Part shown: piece by piece, positions 1 to 6,021 of the stretch
How positions within the stretch are numbered: position 1 is the first letter of the stretch
How the letters are laid out: each line of letters begins with the position of its first letter
Source of the DNA: JBBSEZ01 sp038239195
Lineage (GTDB): Bacteria; Planctomycetota; Planctomycetia; Gemmatales; Gemmataceae
Assembly: GCA_038239195.1 (NCBI GenBank)
Contig: JBBSEZ010000429.1
Coordinates: forward strand, 1-8,469
DNA length: 8,469 nt
Direction: 5' to 3'
Made by a program: the position numbers and the translations under genes
The notes under the pieces: generated by a model
What the model was told of the DNA's origin: nothing
What the model saw: only the letters and a program-made list of their open reading frames with translations
The model's database searches: none

Positions 1-117
1 ACCCGGCACCGCCCGGCGGGGGGTCCCAACCCCGGCGGGCCCGCCACCGGTCGGCACCGCCCCCCGGGGCGTTCCGCCGCCTGGGAGAAACCGTCACGCC
101 GCCGGCGAGGCTCTCGC
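1..117. other. GC-rich flank without recognised gene
   Basis: This is the left end of the window, downstream of glnT. It is very rich in G and C runs, and I see no convincing reading frame, promoter or RNA gene in it. Any gene downstream of glnT on the minus strand, for example a missing glxD, would lie beyond this edge. Confidence 0.5.
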
Positions 118-139
118 GGAACGCCACGGAGGGCGTTCC
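118..139 (-). terminator. Hairpin abutting the glnT stop codon
   Basis: GGAACGCC (118-125) and GGCGTTCC (132-139) are perfect 8-bp inverted arms around a 6-nt loop. The hairpin touches the glnT stop codon (140-142, minus strand). There is no T-tract after it on the minus strand, so it is not a classic intrinsic terminator. It could be a U-less terminator or an mRNA 3'-end stabiliser. Confidence 0.4.
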
Positions 140-1546
140 CTACAGCATGGTCAGGTAGCGCTCCACCTCCCAGGCCGTCACCTGGCGGTGGAAGTCGTTC
201 CACTCCGCGCGCTTGAGGCGCAACATCTCCTCGGCGATGGGCCCCAGCCCGCCGCGCACCACCTCGTCGCGCTCCAGCTCGTCGAGCGCCTCCGACAGGC
301 TCTGCGGCAACAGCCGGGCCCCACGGCGGGCCATCTCCTCCAGCCCCAGGGCGTAGGCGTTGTCGCGGTTGGGCGCGCCGGGGTCGAGCTTGCGCTTCAC
401 CCCGTCGAGCCCCGCCGCGAGGTAGGCGGCGAGCGCCAGGTAGGGGTTGAAGGCCGACGACACGGTGCGGTCCTCGACGTGCCCCGGCTCGGGGGTGCGG
501 ATCATCTGCGTGCGGTTGTTATCGCCATACGCAATGAAGGCCGGCGTCCAGGTGAAGCCCGAGCGCGTGCCCGTCAGTCCGGTCCCTACCTGGAGGCGCT
601 TGTAGCAATTGACGGTAGGCGAGGTGACGGCGCAGAGCGCGCGGGCGTGGACCAGCACGCCACCGAGGAAGTGGTAGGCCAGCTCGCTCAGGCCGAGGCC
701 GTGCCGGTCCGCCTCGACGGGGGCCGCGAACAGGTTGTGCCCGTTCTCGGCGTCGGCGAGGTGATAGTGCAGGTGCGCTCCGCTGCCGGTGCGGTCGGCG
801 AACGGCTTGGCCATGAAGGTGGCGATGGCCCCGTACTTCTTCGCCGTCGAGGCCGCCAGCATCTTGAAGAAGACGAAGCGGTCGGCAGTGGTCAGCGCGT
901 CGGCGTAGTGGAAGTTGATCTCGTACTGCCCGTTGGCGTCCTCGTGGTCCGACTGGTAGACGCCCCAGCCGAGCTTGCGCAGGGCGTCGTTCATGTCGCG
1001 CAGGTAGTCGTAGGCGGCGGCCATGCTCTTGTAGTCGTAGCACGGCTTGGCGAGCGAATCGACCCCGTCGGGCGACCACGGGGCGATGGCGCCAGAGACC
1101 GTGCGCGTGACGAGGAAGTGTTCGGGCTCGACGCCGACGTTAAAGACGTAGCCGGCGGCGCGGGCCTCGCCGACGACGCGCTTGAGGTTGACGCGCGGGC
1201 AGTAGGGGAAGGGGGCATTGTCCACGTAGAGGTCGGCGGCGAAGCGGGCCAGGCCCGGCTGCCAGGCGACGAGGGTATAGCTGGCCGGGTCGATGCGCGC
1301 CATCATGTCGTGCGAGGAGGCGTTCTGGCCCATGCCCCAGACGGCCCCGCCGGCGAACCCCGCCCCGGTCTCGGCGACCGACGGCACCGCGTCGCGCGGG
1401 ACCATCTTCACCTTCGGCGAGCCGTGAAGATCGACGAACTGAACGAGGACGTAGTCGATGCCGTCGTGCTGGAGCTGGCTCTCGAGCGTGCTGCGGTCCA
1501 CGGGGGCTGCGTCCTCGAAGGTTGTCAGGCGAGGGGGAGGGGGCAT
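140..1546 (-). CDS. glnT: Type III glutamine synthetase-like protein (GlnT / gamma-glutamylmethylamide synthetase group)
   Basis: This is an ATP-dependent ligase joining an amine to glutamate: ammonia in GlnT, methylamine in the related gamma-glutamylmethylamide synthetases. It is 468 residues, normal for the family. A beta-grasp N-terminal domain spans about residues 27-115 and the catalytic domain about 116-460. Visible motifs are GVEPEHFLV (138-146, metal-binding Glu), QYEINFHY (207-214), GSGAHLHYHL (254-263, His258), NCYKRL (313-318), and RTPEPGHVEDR followed by NPYLALAAYLAAG near 350-379. The divergent partners glxB and glxC match the context in which this subfamily is known. The ATG at 1546 has no Shine-Dalgarno sequence, because a 25-bp inverted repeat begins 5 nt upstream of it. 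Sequence alone does not settle whether ammonia or methylamine is the substrate. Confidence 0.9.
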   Translation of the reverse strand: MPPPPRLTTFEDAAPVDRSTLESQLQHDGIDYVLVQFVDLHGSPKVKMVPRDAVPSVAETGAGFAGGAVWGMGQNASSHDMMARIDPASYTLVAWQPGLARFAADLYVDNAPFPYCPRVNLKRVVGEARAAGYVFNVGVEPEHFLVTRTVSGAIAPWSPDGVDSLAKPCYDYKSMAAAYDYLRDMNDALRKLGWGVYQSDHEDANGQYEINFHYADALTTADRFVFFKMLAASTAKKYGAIATFMAKPFADRTGSGAHLHYHLADAENGHNLFAAPVEADRHGLGLSELAYHFLGGVLVHARALCAVTSPTVNCYKRLQVGTGLTGTRSGFTWTPAFIAYGDNNRTQMIRTPEPGHVEDRTVSSAFNPYLALAAYLAAGLDGVKRKLDPGAPNRDNAYALGLEEMARRGARLLPQSLSEALDELERDEVVRGGLGPIAEEMLRLKRAEWNDFHRQVTAWEVERYLTML

Positions 1547-1550
1547 CTTT

Positions 1551-1607
1551 GTAGGACGGCTCTCCTGAGCCGTCCGGAGCCTGGACGGCTCAGGAGAGCC
1601 GTCCTAC
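1551..1607. repeat. BIME-like pair of palindromic units between glnT and glxB
   Basis: Two perfect 25-bp arms (1551-1575 and 1583-1607) are inverted around the 7-nt spacer GGAGCCT. Each arm is itself a small hairpin: GGACGGCTC, a 4-nt loop, then GAGCCGTCC. The structure is therefore two REP-like units in opposite orientation. A single unit of the same family recurs at 3386-3413. The element lies in the glnT leader, 4 nt from the start codon. Confidence 0.85.
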
Positions 1608-1642
1608 GGGAAACGAAGTTCTGCCCCTCGCCCTGGCGCGAA

Positions 1643-1671
1643 ATGACACGGGGCCGAAGGTTGTGTATAAT
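1643..1671 (+). promoter_or_regulatory. Sigma70-type promoter for glxBC
   Basis: ATGACA (1643-1648, 5/6 match to the -35 consensus) and a perfect TATAAT (1666-1671) are separated by 17 bp. The predicted start near 1678-1680 leaves a leader of about 25 nt before the glxB ATG. An AGGA Shine-Dalgarno sequence at 1695-1698 lies 5 nt from that ATG. A consensus TATAAT stands out in a region this GC-rich. Confidence 0.7.
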
Positions 1672-1692
1672 CGCTGAGGCGCCCGAGCTCAA
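1664..1692 (-). promoter_or_regulatory. Candidate glnT promoter overlapping the glxB promoter
   Basis: Read on the minus strand, TTGAGC (1692-1687) and TATACA (1669-1664) are separated by 17 bp. Each hexamer matches 4 of 6 consensus positions. The -10 overlaps that of the plus-strand promoter. If used, the glnT leader would be about 110 nt and would contain the 25-bp inverted repeat. The match is moderate only. Confidence 0.3.
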
Positions 1693-1703
1693 GTAGGAAA
1701 CCC

Positions 1704-2642
1704 ATGTGCGGCATCGTTGGCTTTCTCGACAAGCGCGGCAGCGAGCGCCCTCTCGGCCAGGTCCTTCTCTCTATGCTGGAGGCCCTGGGCTGTCGCGGCC
1801 CCGATTCCGCCGGCGTGGCGCTATTCGGCGAGCACCGGCCGTTCTGGGTGGTGCAGATGAAGTTGCCCGAAGGGGCCGATCAGGCGCGGGCCGTCCTGTC
1901 CACGCTCGAATCGCTCGGCGGGATCAGCCCGGTGCTGCGCCATCAGGCGACGGGGGCCTACGTCCGCCTGGAGCTCGACGCCAAGCAGGAGCCAACCGCC
2001 ATCGACGCGGAGAAGTCCGTGCTCGACAACTTCCCCGGCTCCGAGGTGGTGAGCGTCGGCCATCGGCTCGAGATCATCAAGCAGGTCGGCTCGCCCGCCT
2101 CGCTGGAAAAAGACCATCGCATCTCGGCGCGCGTCGGCTCGCACGGCATCGGCCACACGCGGCTCTCGACGGAGAGCCGGGTGGACCTCAGCCATTCGCA
2201 GCCTTTCTGGGCCCACGGAGTCCCCGACGTCGCCACCGTCCACAACGGACACGTGACCAATTACCACAAGTTGCGCCGCCGCTACGAGCAGAAGGGACAC
2301 GTCTTCCACACCGACAACGACTCGGAGGTGGTCGGCGTCTACCTGCGCGACCGGCTCGCGGCGGGCCTGTCGCTGGAAGATGCCCTGCGCTCGTCGCTGG
2401 ACGACTTCGACGGGGCGTTCAGCTACCTGGCGGCCTGGGACAAGGGGCTGGCGTACGTCAAGGACCGCTTCGGCCTCAAGCCGCTGATCGTGGCGGAGAC
2501 CGACGACTGGGTGGCGCTGGCCACGGAAGAGGTGGCGCTGCGGCGGGCGCTGGGGCGCAACTTCTCGGCGGTGGAGCCGGCGCCGGGGACGATGAGGAGT
2601 TGGACCGTCGGACAGGCCGCGCCACAGACGGCCGGGAGATGA
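1704..2642 (+). CDS. glxB: Class II glutamine amidotransferase subunit (GlxB / MgsA type)
   Basis: This is an Ntn-hydrolase that releases ammonia from glutamine for a partner synthase. It is 312 residues and begins MCGIVGF, so Met removal exposes the nucleophile Cys2. Other family motifs are RGPDSAG (31-37), GHTRLSTES (150-158), SQPF (165-168), HNGHVTNY (180-187), TDNDSEV (203-209) and DRFGLKPL (254-261). It consists of the amidotransferase domain alone, corresponding to the N-terminal part of the glutamate synthase large chain, as expected when the enzyme is split into GlxB, GlxC and GlxD. glxC follows after 4 nt, so the two are probably co-transcribed from the promoter at 1643-1671 and translationally coupled. 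In N-methylglutamate synthase the equivalent subunit is MgsA. Confidence 0.9.
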   Translation: MCGIVGFLDKRGSERPLGQVLLSMLEALGCRGPDSAGVALFGEHRPFWVVQMKLPEGADQARAVLSTLESLGGISPVLRHQATGAYVRLELDAKQEPTAIDAEKSVLDNFPGSEVVSVGHRLEIIKQVGSPASLEKDHRISARVGSHGIGHTRLSTESRVDLSHSQPFWAHGVPDVATVHNGHVTNYHKLRRRYEQKGHVFHTDNDSEVVGVYLRDRLAAGLSLEDALRSSLDDFDGAFSYLAAWDKGLAYVKDRFGLKPLIVAETDDWVALATEEVALRRALGRNFSAVEPAPGTMRSWTVGQAAPQTAGR

Positions 2643-2646
2643 TACC

Positions 2647-3339
2647 TTGCCCTTCACCATCGACTGCCACACCAAGTCCCCGCGCCAGATCAACCAGGAA
2701 CTGCGCCAGGCGATCGCCGCGGGCGAGACCGACCTGCTCGTGCAGGGCCCCGACGCGCGCCACAACCTGGGCGTCGCCCTACTCCAGCCGGTGCGCGTCG
2801 TCTTCGACGGCAGCGTCGGCTACTACTGCGGCGGGCTGATGGACGGCGCCACCCTCGAGGTGCGCGGCAGCGCCGGCTGGGGCGTCGCCGAGTCGATGAT
2901 GAACGGCACGGTGGTCGTCGACGGCCACGCCGGCAACGGGGCGGCGGCGGCCATCCGCGGCGGGACGGTAGTGGTGCGCGGCGACGCGGCGGCGCGGGCG
3001 GGCGTCTCGATGAAGGGCGGCACCCTGCTGATAGGCGGGAACTGCGGGTACGTGGCCGGCTTCATGATGCAGAAGGGCCGCATCGTGATCTGCGGCAACG
3101 CCGGCGACGCCCTCGCCGATTCGATGTACGAGGGCACCGTGTTCGTGGGAGGGGCCATCGAGGCGCTCGGCAACGACGCGGCGATTGAGGAGCCGACCGC
3201 GGAGGACGGGGCGTTTTTGCAGGAGTTGCTGGCGAAATACGACGTTCCGGGCCCGGCGACGTTCAAGAAGGTGGTGTCGGGGCGGAAGCTGTGGAACTTC
3301 GACCGCAAGGAGTTGGCGGTGTGGAAGGCGGCGCTGTAG
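2647..3339 (+). CDS. glxC: GXGXG-domain subunit of split glutamate synthase / N-methylglutamate synthase (GlxC / MgsB type)
   Basis: This 230-residue protein corresponds to the C-terminal beta-helix domain of the glutamate synthase alpha chain, which packs between the amidotransferase and synthase domains. Residues 55-170 show repeated Gly-rich turns separated by short beta strands (MDGATLEVRG, MNGTVVVDGHAG, RGGTVVVRGDA, KGGTLLIGGN, QKGRIVICGN, YEGTVFVGG). A helical tail follows, with LWNFD near the end. The TTG start at 2647 is supported by GGGAGA (2634-2639) 7 nt upstream and by the 4-nt gap after glxB; the nearby ATG at 2639 is in another frame. The stop codon lies inside the repeat beginning at 3336. 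The usual next gene, glxD, is absent, so these two subunits cannot by themselves form a complete synthase. Confidence 0.88.
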   Translation: MPFTIDCHTKSPRQINQELRQAIAAGETDLLVQGPDARHNLGVALLQPVRVVFDGSVGYYCGGLMDGATLEVRGSAGWGVAESMMNGTVVVDGHAGNGAAAAIRGGTVVVRGDAAARAGVSMKGGTLLIGGNCGYVAGFMMQKGRIVICGNAGDALADSMYEGTVFVGGAIEALGNDAAIEEPTAEDGAFLQELLAKYDVPGPATFKKVVSGRKLWNFDRKELAVWKAAL

Positions 3340-3467
3340 GGCGGGCTTTCGAGCCCGACGCGACCGGCAGGAAAAGGCATGCGCTGTAGGACGGCTCTCC
3401 CGAGCCGTCCTACAAGTCCTGCCGGTCGTCAGGCGCCCGAAGAGTCAGGCTCGAAAGCCTGCCGTAC
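3336..3467. repeat. Three nested inverted repeats downstream of glxC
   Basis: The outer arms 3336-3359 and 3444-3467 match at 21 of 24 positions when one is inverted, and each contains its own 6-bp hairpin (CGGGCT-TTCG-AGCCCG and CAGGCT-CGAA-AGCCTG). The middle arms CGACCGGCAGGA (3361-3372) and TCCTGCCGGTCG (3417-3428) are perfect. The inner palindrome is 3386-3413. The outer arm includes the glxC stop codon. GCGCTGTAGG also occurs as a direct repeat at 3331-3340 and 3381-3390. The structure may also act as a U-less terminator or stabiliser for glxBC mRNA. Confidence 0.8.
3386..3413. repeat. Single REP-like palindromic unit
   Basis: GTAGGACGGCTC (3386-3397), TCCC and GAGCCGTCCTAC (3402-3413) form a perfect 12-bp stem with a 4-nt loop. 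It is nearly identical to the units paired at 1551-1607, differing only in the loop, so it belongs to one dispersed family. Confidence 0.85.
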
Positions 3468-3508
3468 GAGCGGAACACCGTCCGCAGCCAGTTCTCCACC
3501 GGCGGCCG

Positions 3509-3537
3509 TTGACGCCTCCCGCACCAGGAGCGACAAT
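3509..3537 (+). promoter_or_regulatory. Candidate promoter of the Uma2-family gene
   Basis: TTGACG (3509-3514, 5/6) and GACAAT (3532-3537, 4/6) are separated by 17 bp. The predicted start near 3544 gives a leader of about 44 nt that contains the palindrome at 3552-3569. The upstream nested repeats separate this gene from glxBC, so it probably needs its own promoter. Confidence 0.4.
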
Positions 3538-3551
3538 GCGAATCGTCGCCC

Positions 3552-3569
3552 GACGTCGGTGCCGACGTC
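3552..3569. promoter_or_regulatory. 18-bp palindrome in the Uma2 leader, possible operator
   Basis: GACGTCGG-TG-CCGACGTC is a perfect 8-bp inverted repeat around 2 bp. It lies just downstream of the candidate promoter and 7 nt before the AGGAG Shine-Dalgarno sequence (3577-3581). The symmetry suits a dimeric repressor site. A 2-nt loop makes an RNA hairpin less likely, unless outer pairs open. Confidence 0.4.
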
Positions 3570-3587
3570 CATGCCGAGGAGAGCACG

Positions 3588-4199
3588 ATGTCCATCAACA
3601 CCTCGACGTATGGCCCCGGATTTCCGATGGCGCCGTTTCCCGTGCGGCGCTTCACCGTGGACGAGTATCACCGGATGATCCAGACCGGCATTCTGACAGA
3701 GGACGACCGCGTCGAGCTCCTCGAAGGATGGATCACACCCAAGATGGCGCACAACCCGCCGCACGATTGCGCTCTTGCCCGGGCCGACGAGGCGATTCGC
3801 AGCCGCCTGCCCAGCGCCTGGCGCGTGCGCATCCAATGTGCGATGACGACAACCGACAGCGAGCCGGAGCCGGACCTGGCCATTGTGCTTGGTCCAAGCA
3901 CCCGCTACGCGACGCGCCATCCAGGCCCGCAGGACGTCGGCATCCTCGTGGAGGTGTCCGATTCGACGCTGGCCCACGACCGCAACGACAAAGGCCGGCT
4001 CTACGCCAGGGAGAGAATCGCGGTCTACTGGATCATCAACCTGGTCGATTCGCGCGTGGAAGTCTACACCGATCCGACCGGCCCTGGCGCGGCCCCGACC
4101 TACCGGCAGCGGCAGGACCACGGGTTGCAGGATGACGTTCCACTGCTGCTTGCCGGGCAGGTGGTTGGCACCGTGCCCGTGACGGAGTTGCTGGGGTGA
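3588..4199 (+). CDS. Uma2 family (DUF820) putative PD-(D/E)XK nuclease
   Basis: This 203-residue protein has the family pattern: VELLEGWI (42-49) with a Glu, then PEPDLAIVLG (93-102) with Asp96, VGILVEVSDSTL (117-128) with Glu122, and DKGRLYARERIAVYWIINL (134-152) with Lys135. Asp96, Glu122 and Lys135 fit the catalytic triad of the PD-(D/E)XK fold. The family is hugely expanded in planctomycetes and cyanobacteria; nuclease activity is predicted from the fold, and its biological role is unknown. The ATG at 3588 has AGGAG 6 nt upstream. The gene stands alone between nested repeats and the insertion-sequence block, which is typical of this mobile family. No toxin-antitoxin partner is visible. 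Confidence 0.88.
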   Translation: MSINTSTYGPGFPMAPFPVRRFTVDEYHRMIQTGILTEDDRVELLEGWITPKMAHNPPHDCALARADEAIRSRLPSAWRVRIQCAMTTTDSEPEPDLAIVLGPSTRYATRHPGPQDVGILVEVSDSTLAHDRNDKGRLYARERIAVYWIINLVDSRVEVYTDPTGPGAAPTYRQRQDHGLQDDVPLLLAGQVVGTVPVTELLG

Positions 4200-4218
4200 G
4201 GGGGCCGGTCGCCCCCTC
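4198..4218 (+). terminator. GC-rich hairpin at the end of the Uma2 gene
   Basis: GAGGGGGC (4198-4205) and GCCCCCTC (4211-4218) form a perfect 8-bp stem around CGGTC, starting within the stop codon. There is no T-tract, so it is a candidate U-less terminator. From 4219 to 4294 I see no gene; CCGAG/CTCGG within 4234-4248 forms one further weak hairpin. Confidence 0.45.
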
Positions 4219-4294
4219 CACAAACCGACCAGCCCGAGCCGGCCTCGGCCACCTCCAGTCAGTAGTGGATTGCATTGCGCGCCCGACACCCACG

Positions 4295-4383
4295 CGGCTT
4301 TGCAAGACAATCCCTTTCCGAAAGGTCTTTGTCTTGCAGCCCGACGAATAGAATTTGCAGAACGAGATTGTCTTGCAAAGCCG
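4295..4383. repeat. 89-bp inverted-repeat element with a second internal arm
   Basis: The arms 4295-4312 and 4366-4383 are perfect 18-bp inverted copies (CGGCTTTGCAAGACAATC). A third copy of the core TTGTCTTGCA lies at 4329-4338. The core TGCAAGACAA (4301-4310) can therefore pair with 4329-4338, extended by an inner CCTTT/AAAGG stem (4313-4317/4321-4325), or with 4368-4377 in the long hairpin. It sits about 40 nt beyond the ISKra4-type stop codon, so it may be the end of that element, a MITE, or an unrelated structured element. I see no clear target duplication. Confidence 0.75.
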
Positions 4384-4422
4384 TCCCAGGGCGAGTTGGG
4401 CGCGGGCGCAACCGGCCGTCCG

Positions 4423-4683
4423 CTAGACAGCCATGGGCCATGAAACGGCCTCCAACAGGCCGCGATGGGGGTGGAGGCGTTGGGTTTCCTGCTCGATGCG
4501 GAACGTGAAAAACTGGTCCCAATCCCCGTTCAACGCCGTGCTGCGCAACTCCAGCATGGCCTGCGCCTCCGGCTTGACCCAACTCATCCCCGTCCGCTCC
4601 ATCCGGTCCTTCACGTAGTGCCGGCACGCCCCCTCGATCACCCCCGACGCGATCGGGTAGCCCTTCCGCAGGTACTCGTCGTA
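4423..4683 (-). pseudogene. C-terminal remnant of an ISKra4-family transposase
   Basis: About 86 codons remain on the minus strand. They begin at YDEYLRKGYPIASGVIEG and run through ACRHYVKDRMERTGMSW to the stop at 4423-4425. This is the conserved C-terminal catalytic region of ISKra4-type transposases, including the Glu of GVIEG. Nothing upstream of YDEYL resembles the family: homology stops exactly at the TA (4682-4683) that begins the IS630 element. The remnant was therefore interrupted by that insertion. I could not find its N-terminal part beyond the IS630 element or the IS1-like element, so it is presumably deleted. Confidence 0.8.
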
Positions 4684-4706
4684 TACCGTCGCCGATGGAG
4701 AACCGA
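4682..4706 (+). repeat. Left terminal inverted repeat of the IS630 element, with TA target copy
   Basis: TATACCGTCGCCGA followed by TGGAGAACCGA matches the inverted copy at 6022-6046 at 22 of 25 positions, with the first 14 bases identical. The outermost TA is read as the target duplication, so the element proper starts at 4684. Confidence 0.75.
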
Positions 4707-4777
4707 TGCATACAATGGGCCACGTTGGAGGGACGTCGCAAGTTACCGTATCCCTGAGATAGCCTACGCACACGATC

Positions 4778-5863
4778 ATGAAACCGATAGACCTGACTCC
4801 CGAGCAACGGAGGGGAATCGAACGGCAACGCAAGGAGACCCTTGATCGGCGTGTCTACCAACGCCTCACCGCCGTCTTGGCAGTTGCCGCGGGGAAAGCC
4901 CGAGAAGAAGTCGCTGAGTTGTTGGGGGTGAGCCTCACCCAACTGGGCGAATGGCTCCGCGTCTATCGCAACAAGGGCCTCGAGGCCCTCTGCACCCTCC
5001 ACTACAAGGGCGATCCCGGCAAGCTCCGCCCCGGCCAGGTCGGAGAACTCAAGGCCAAGGTCGCCGCGGGTTGCTTCCGCAACTCGGACCAGGTTCGCCA
5101 CTGGATTGAGGATTAAGGAGACGTTCCACGTCAGCTACTCGCCCAGCGGCGTGAAGGACTTGCTCAAGCGGGTCGGCGTCAGCTACCACAAGGTGACCGG
5201 CTTCCTGTGGAAAGCCGACCCGGACAAGCAAAAAGCGTTCGTCGCGAAGTACGAGCGGCAGAAGGCCAGGCGCGCCGCGAAGGGGCGCCGAAGACGCGGC
5301 GCTATTTCGTGGATGCCTGCCACCCGGTGTGGGGGCTGGGCCTGGTCTTCTCCTGCTGGTTGCTCGTGGGGCAGCGGTTCCTGGTGGGCATGGGCGGCGG
5401 CCGCAAGCGCCTGAACATCCTGGGGGCGTATTGCCCCGACGACCAGGAACACCTGGACCTGCGGTTGACCCGAGACAACGTCAACGGCGAACAATTCATC
5501 AACCTGCTGCGCCACGTGCGCGAGCGGCACCCCGAGACCGAGCGGTTCATCCTCTACCTGGACAATGCCGCGTACTACGGCAAGCCGGTGGTCCAGGAGT
5601 GGCTGCAACGTCATCCGGAGTTCCGCCTGGAGCCGGTGCCGCCCTACTCGCCGAACGCGAACCTGATCGAGCGGCTGTGGAAGTTCCTGAAGCAGAAGGC
5701 GCTGAGCCGGTGGCACAAGACGTTCGAGGCGATGCAGGACGCCGTGTCGGAGGTGCTGGATCACCTGGACGAGTACCGGGACGAACTGGCCACGTTGATG
5801 GTCGATAAGTTTCACATCATCGAAAAGCAAGACATTCCGGTCGAGTATCGCGGAGAGAATTGA
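4778..5863 (+). pseudogene. IS630-family transposase with two compensating frameshifts
   Basis: Frame A (4778-5116) encodes the N-terminal helix-turn-helix part, beginning MKPIDLTPEQRRGIE, with the HTH near residues 40-66. It stops after VRHWIED. Homology continues in frame B from about 5112 (ETFHVSYSPSGVKDLLK through SYHKVTGFLWKADPDKQKAF) to about 5290. It then returns to frame A (PKTRRYFVDACHPVWG to the stop at 5861-5863). The DDE residues are all in the last part: Asp in YFVDACHP, Asp in LYLDNAA, and Glu in PNANLIERLWKF, with 35 residues between the second and third, as expected. Removing 7 nt near 5111-5118 and restoring 1 nt near 5285-5292 would give about 359 codons, a normal length. 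No single start yields the full enzyme, so I call it a pseudogene. Confidence 0.8.
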
Positions 5864-6021
5864 GTGAGAGAGCTAGTGCCGAAGGTCATGCAATTAGAGT
5901 GGGTGAATTGCCTGTGACGATCCAGGCAGCAAACATAATCGATTCCGCATGAAAACAGATTACAACCTTCTCGCTCCGCCACAGCAGGATTACGTCCCAA
6001 TGCCTGTTCCACAACTTCAAG
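5864..6021. other. Lower-GC non-coding tail of the IS630 element
   Basis: About 160 nt between the transposase stop and the right terminal repeat. Base composition is near 50% GC, against roughly 65-70% around it. The minus strand is open in two frames here, but neither translation resembles a family I know. No internal terminal repeats were found. It may be element tail or a fragment of something inserted earlier. Confidence 0.45.

Noticed and set aside
188..1696. 502-codon open frame on the plus strand opposite glnT
   Set aside because: It is Val/Arg/Gly-rich with no family resemblance and lies antisense to a gene with clear glutamine synthetase motifs; long antisense frames are expected at this GC content.
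2823..3380. 185-codon minus-strand frame opposite glxC
   Set aside because: Shadow of the repetitive Gly-rich glxC coding sequence; it has no recognisable motif.
3331..3467. Possible CRISPR repeats or attachment site
   Set aside because: The repeats are nested and inverted, not evenly spaced direct repeats, and no integrase or cas gene is nearby.
5207..5863. Separate intact gene for the IS630 C-terminal part starting at ATG 5207
   Set aside because: Its first about 27 residues are out of frame with the family sequence that is clearly present in the overlapping frame, so the start is an accident of the second frameshift.
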